From Calliopsis andreniformis (lineage: Eukaryota; Arthropoda; Insecta; Hymenoptera; Andrenidae): 64,000 nucleotides of DNA. This document shows positions 60,170 through 64,000 of the stretch, piece after piece (the first letter of the stretch is position 1; each line of letters begins with the position of its first letter). The notes under the pieces are model-generated. The model worked only from the letters and a program-made list of their open reading frames with translations, was not told the DNA's origin and ran no database searches. A program made the translations under genes and the position numbers. Where the stretch lies: NCBI RefSeq assembly GCF_051401765.1, contig NW_027480432.1:10868501-10932500 (forward strand). Reading direction: 5' to 3'.

Positions 60170-60365
60170 CTAATTAGTAGAAGTGTGAAGGATCAGTAAC
60201 CTATTGTTTTACTAGAATCGCCGTATTTCGCCATTGACTATACTTATGTACATAAAGACGCAATTCTATTGAGGCAACATTTAAGGAACATGTACCATGC
60301 GACAGACATCGTGTTATGGCTCTGTTTAGGAGAGTTTTTCGAAACAATTCTTCAGTTACTCGAAA

Positions 60366-60392
60366 ATATATATATATATATATATATATATA
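60366..60392. repeat. (AT)n microsatellite, about 13 units
   Basis: An uninterrupted AT dinucleotide run. It lies within a 93-codon - strand frame (60,201-60,482), which is consequently not considered a gene. Confidence 0.98.
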
Positions 60393-60562
60393 CGATTTAA
60401 TGTAAAAAGTAGAAGTTTTTTTAATGAAACAATTCGCATTGTAATTTGCATACGCGAAATTATATATGGCATAGGCCGCCATGTGGCATGCTACAAATCG
60501 CTTAGTGTTGCCTCAGTAGACATGCACTTCAGGTAATGTTTGGTTCGAAAGATCGTTAGGCA

Positions 60563-60793
60563 TTAGTTACACGCCTTTGGATCTAGTACGTACGTCCTTA
60601 TCGACGCATCTACTCCGAAACGTGACCACTGATGAGATATGTCAATGACGTAACACAGTACGATTTGGTTAACCCTCGGAGAACGTTCACTGTCGGTAAC
60701 GAAGTATTTCGTAACCTCACTTAACATAAGTAGCTCCGTCACTGTCGATAAAGTAGGCAGGCCTCTAGAGACTTCGTTATTGGATAGGGACAT
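60563..60793 (-). CDS. Small ORF, 76 codons, unknown
   Basis: A true ATG (60,793) opens 76 codons ending at a stop at 60,563, beginning MSLSNNEVSRGLPTLSTVTE. The region is GC-richer than its flanks and the composition is balanced and protein-like. No domain, signal peptide or membrane segment is evident. A chance frame or a transposon fragment is equally possible: TTAACCCTCGGAG inside it (about 60,671) resembles a piggyBac end, though no partner was found. Confidence 0.2.
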   Translation of the reverse strand: MSLSNNEVSRGLPTLSTVTELLMLSEVTKYFVTDSERSPRVNQIVLCYVIDISHQWSRFGVDASIRTYVLDPKACN

Positions 60794-61226
60794 TACACAC
60801 TTTCTAATTGTACCAACTGATCATTTTTGTTCTATTAAAGCATTTAGCACATCGTTTACTGAACACGTGTCAACATAACTTTTGTTACTTGAACATTGTA
60901 AACCAGGGATGTATTTAGACGTTTTTAGGACTAAATATATAATTACAATCACGAGGAAAGTTATTATAGGTTAAAGATTGGAGATTAACATATAGAGATA
61001 TTAAGTTGTATGAAAAATAGCCAACTGCAGGCAGTAATTTTTATATAAATTCCCCGGCCAACAATGTGTTAATGCCTGTCTTATGCCATCTAACTTCTAT
61101 AAATAATATTTTTTGTATCTCTTTTCTGCTATTATAGACAGCTTATTAAGCTATTAATTAAAACTCAGTCATAAAACAGAGTTTGTTATATATTGATTTC
61201 CATTTTACATTTTCTATGTATGTTTT
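60794..61226. other. AT-rich stretch adjoining the piggyBac relic
   Basis: Nothing coding recognised. It may include the unrecognisable 3' part of the relic's element. Confidence 0.4.
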
Positions 61227-62030
61227 TCATTTGCATACACTTTTATATAACAAATACATAAATACAGTAAAGGCATAAATAATTACTAAAGAAAAAATCA
61301 AAAATTGCGGAAATGTAAAAAATGAAGTAAGTGTGATAGCTTCTGAAAATGCAACTTTTGAAGAATTAGTTAATCTTTTGAAATTAACAATCCAGTTATG
61401 TTTTCTGATGATATAAATCATTCTGACTTCTTGTTGGAATAATTCTTAATCCTATTTATAAGTTGTAAGGAAGTTATCACACGTGACTCTGCACATGTAT
61501 AATCTTTCAAATCAGAAGCTAAGTCGACACCAACTTGTAGAGACGTTACTTGCCAGAATACTTCTGGGTCATTTTCTCTTATATGACTACGTATTGTATC
61601 CATAATTAGAACTAGTATTACATAGCATTTAAAAGTTCAGTCCATTTTTTGCTAATTTTGACGGCGTATACTGTCGGAATGGACATTTACCTCTAAGTGC
61701 CACCTGTTGCTCATCGACTGTGACCTGTACGTGTGGGTTATACATATGATATAAGTAATACTTTCACCCATTTTTTTATGGCCTCTAATGAGTTCGAACT
61801 TATTTTATTCCGATTTTTAGTTTCTCAATTGCTAAATCATAAAAATCGAGGAATTACTCTACACGTCTTTATATAAACCAGCTGCCTCGTCATAGTTAGG
61901 AAAATGTTACGTCCTTTTATAGCATACCATAAGCATTTAAGATATTCTATGTAGCCAAGCAGTAGCAAACCATAATATACGTTTAATTCAACGTATGAAT
62001 TATATGTTAGATCTAGCCAATTTTCTGCAT
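61227..62030 (-). pseudogene. piggyBac-like transposase pseudogene
   Basis: Read on the - strand, pieces in shifting frames follow the piggyBac transposase order. About 62,005-61,905: VELNVYYGLLLLGYI then LWYAIKGRNIFLTM. About 61,860-61,770: RFL..., ETKNRNKISSNSLEAIKKWV. About 61,745-61,620: YNPHVQVTVDEQQVALRGKC, PFRQYTPSKLAKNGL. About 61,530-61,450: LQVGVDLASDLKDY, TCAESRVITSLQL. About 61,420-61,330: IIRKHNW, NSSKVAFSEAITLTSF. TVDEQ is the first catalytic Asp motif and is intact; the second (CDN.FTS) has decayed to CAESRVITS. Multiple stops and frameshifts; N-terminus missing. The 61- and 64-codon frames here are parts of it. Confidence 0.85.
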
Positions 62031-64000
62031 ATATTCACTTTTCCTTTTTCGTATATTCTAATATATATACCTGAATGGGGGGGATTAACCCTAGGCCTCA
62101 CCTTTTAAAGGATTTCATTTTGTCATATACTAAAATAGATTTCCGTAGATAGATAAGAAACAATTATCAATGATTTTCTTGAAAAATCACATTTGCTGTG
62201 GAGCTTTGTAGTTTATTTTGGCCCAAAAAATGTAAATAATTGTTCTTTATAACATTCTCTCAGAAAGTAGTGAATTGTCCAACCCCGGAAACCAGAAAAT
62301 CTTAATAACATTTTCTACTGTAGTATGACACAATAGTTTGAATGAACCACATTCTCTCGTAAGCTTTTCTCATTCAGCTATAGAAATCTTATTTTAGGAT
62401 TTGTAGATGGTTACTTGCCTACACAATAAGTTTATTTTTTGACAAATATATTTTGTTATTGCCATTTACTTTTCCAAACAATCTGCAATCTTGGCACTTC
62501 GATAAAAGTAGACATGCGTTAACTTTGGTAATTCTAGTATTAATTTTGCTTAAAACTTTATACAACGCAAACATAATTAATTTTTACTCTTCTATAATAT
62601 TTGTTTATGATTAATAAAAAAAGATCGTGATCGTAACGATTGTTGTCAGTGTGACATATCAATCCTACATTTTTTATATTATGTTATTAACGTATCAATA
62701 TAAATTTTATTATTGTTTTATTATTGTTATTGTCCATAATAATGTTAGATAGACGGAAAAAGACCGAATAATTACCAAAGCCTTAACTATTAATTTTTAG
62801 AAAATAATTATTAATTACCTTATTTCTGACTTAAAATGATTAACTTATTCAACATCAATTTTAAAGTATACTTTGATCGATTGTTTCAACATATAAGATG
62901 TTGCTTTTTGTATTTGCTTAGAAAACGACACTGACTCTCTATTGTCAATACGACTGTATTAACGATGACGTTATACGGTTTTTTCTGATATGCGATGCCC
63001 GTTCGTATTCATATGCATACATATGCATATACTATGTGTACACGTGAAAAGGAACAGTGGCACAAAAAATGTGTGTAAACATACACACATAGGGGAAACA
63101 GTGTTAAAAAGACAAAACTCGAAGGAAGTTGCATGCGTGCTCTAAAACATTTAAAGAAAACACTTTAACGGATCTTTTAAAAAAGTTATTGGTACATTAA
63201 TTGTGTCTCGAACGATAAAAATGACGAATGATTCCGTAACCTCCAAAATGTAGGTTTGAGGGAAAGGTATTAAGTCTTTTATTATCGCTGCTTAGTTTTC
63301 CACTTCAAAGAAATTTAGAAATTTAAAGTTATTTTACGTAATTGGAATGGGCTAACCCATTTCTACCCAACATAAGGAAAAATTACTATGCGGGGACTTT
63401 TTCCTAGATTTATTAGATATACTCGTAATTAGACAAAGTATTTTCCTGGACTTTACAGCATTGAAAAGAAATGAGTTAAAAAATTATGTTAATGTGATAG
63501 GTTCTATGTATTTGTAACTTAGATGACAAAGACATGTAAAGGAATTAGTGAACGCTGTATCCGAAAAAAGTTGCACATTAAAATGACTCTAAGGGTAACT
63601 ATTCGACTATGCATATTGGGTGAATATGGATAGGTATGGTGAAGGAACTACGAATATACTGAAAATCTAATTTTGAACGTAGTAGTAGTATTACTACTGT
63701 ATCTAAACTTCTCTTTAATATATTATACATTTCTTCAATGGGTGGGTTTGACCACTGTTTAGAATAAAGTATATGACGAGAAGAATGCCACTGTCTCTGA
63801 CGTCAGAAACACACATTTTTTGACTGGGTACGTTGGAGTCATGTAACGATAGATGTTCGAAAGAATTATGTAATCTTAATCGATGAATTGTAGGTATATG
63901 TTTCAGATGTAAACGTTTAATGAATATGAATTCTTTTTACGATTTATATTTTTTATGTTTATTAGTTCTTGAAAATCTCATAAATCTAGCGTGAATGGAC
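62031..64000. other. AT-rich non-coding stretch to the window edge
   Basis: No gene, RNA or complete repeat is supported. ATTAACCCTAGGCCTCACC at about 62,085 resembles a piggyBac terminus but points away from the relic at 61.2-62.0 kb and has no partner before the edge. Confidence 0.45.

Noticed and set aside
60201..60482. 93-codon - strand ATG frame
   Set aside because: It reads through the (AT)n microsatellite, giving a Tyr-Ile repeat; no other support.
62085..62105. TTAACCCTAGG as the terminus of the 61.2-62.0 kb piggyBac relic
   Set aside because: It faces the wrong way to bound that relic and no partner end was found to its right within the window.
1..64000. CRISPR array, operons or bacterial genes
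   Set aside because: No regularly spaced direct repeats or dense coding; splice-site structure and transposon types are eukaryotic.

Overview
The window looks like a long AT-rich stretch of an arthropod genome, most probably an insect and plausibly a hymenopteran. This is an inference from composition, from spliceosomal-type splice sites, and from the transposon mix (IS630-Tc1-mariner-type elements ending in CAGGGTG, TTAA-flanked piggyBac MITEs, pogo- and Harbinger-like MITEs, a decayed LINE). No complete multi-exon gene, rRNA, tRNA or CRISPR array could be supported. Most of the sequence reads as intronic or intergenic DNA.

Against this background stand short GC-richer islands at about 7.0-7.7, 11.5-14.0, 16.6-17.2, 24.3, 30.2-30.5, 38.4-38.7, 44.0-44.4, 45.2-45.6, 49.15-49.65 and 53.2-53.6 kb. 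Several carry an ATG followed by an open frame ending at a consensus splice donor, always on the + strand (13,660; 16,889; 24,294; 30,412; 44,087; 45,518; 49,250). At 53,246-53,338 there is a 93-nt acceptor-to-donor segment open in only one reading phase. Four of the seven upstream candidates (13.66, 16.89, 45.52, 49.25 kb) end in that same phase (1). The simplest model is the 5' part of one large + strand gene with several alternative promoters and first exons, its body lying beyond the right edge. The 30.4 kb exon encodes a signal-peptide-like start in another phase and may belong to a different secreted or membrane protein. A possible secreted Cys-rich peptide exon lies on the - strand at 59.9-60.2 kb.

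The rest is dominated by transposon debris. 0.1-1.05 kb: element with about 210-bp inverted termini. 4.8, 14.6 and 30.9 kb: one MITE family. 11.2 and 44.5 kb: pogo-like MITEs. 15.9 kb: LINE reverse-transcriptase tail. 17.35 kb: inverted-repeat element with an internal tandem duplication. 17.8 and 31.9 kb: two copies of one piggyBac MITE. 25.3 and 36.3 kb: small inverted-repeat elements. 26.7, 28.4, 28.9 and 42.9 kb: a repeat carrying a hammerhead-like core. 37.3 and 61.2-62.0 kb: piggyBac transposase relics. 40.9-42.6 kb: a near-complete 1.69-kb palindrome. 45.76-46.84 kb: a TIR element with 4-bp target duplication and both ends of a decayed transposase. 56.4 kb: Harbinger-like MITE. 57.0-57.9 kb: mariner/Tc1-type element with the transposase C-terminus.

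The parts most worth follow-up are the candidate multi-promoter gene, the giant foldback element, the paired 49.5/53.45 kb hairpin repeat, the E-box cluster at 7.33-7.37 kb and the candidate secreted peptide.
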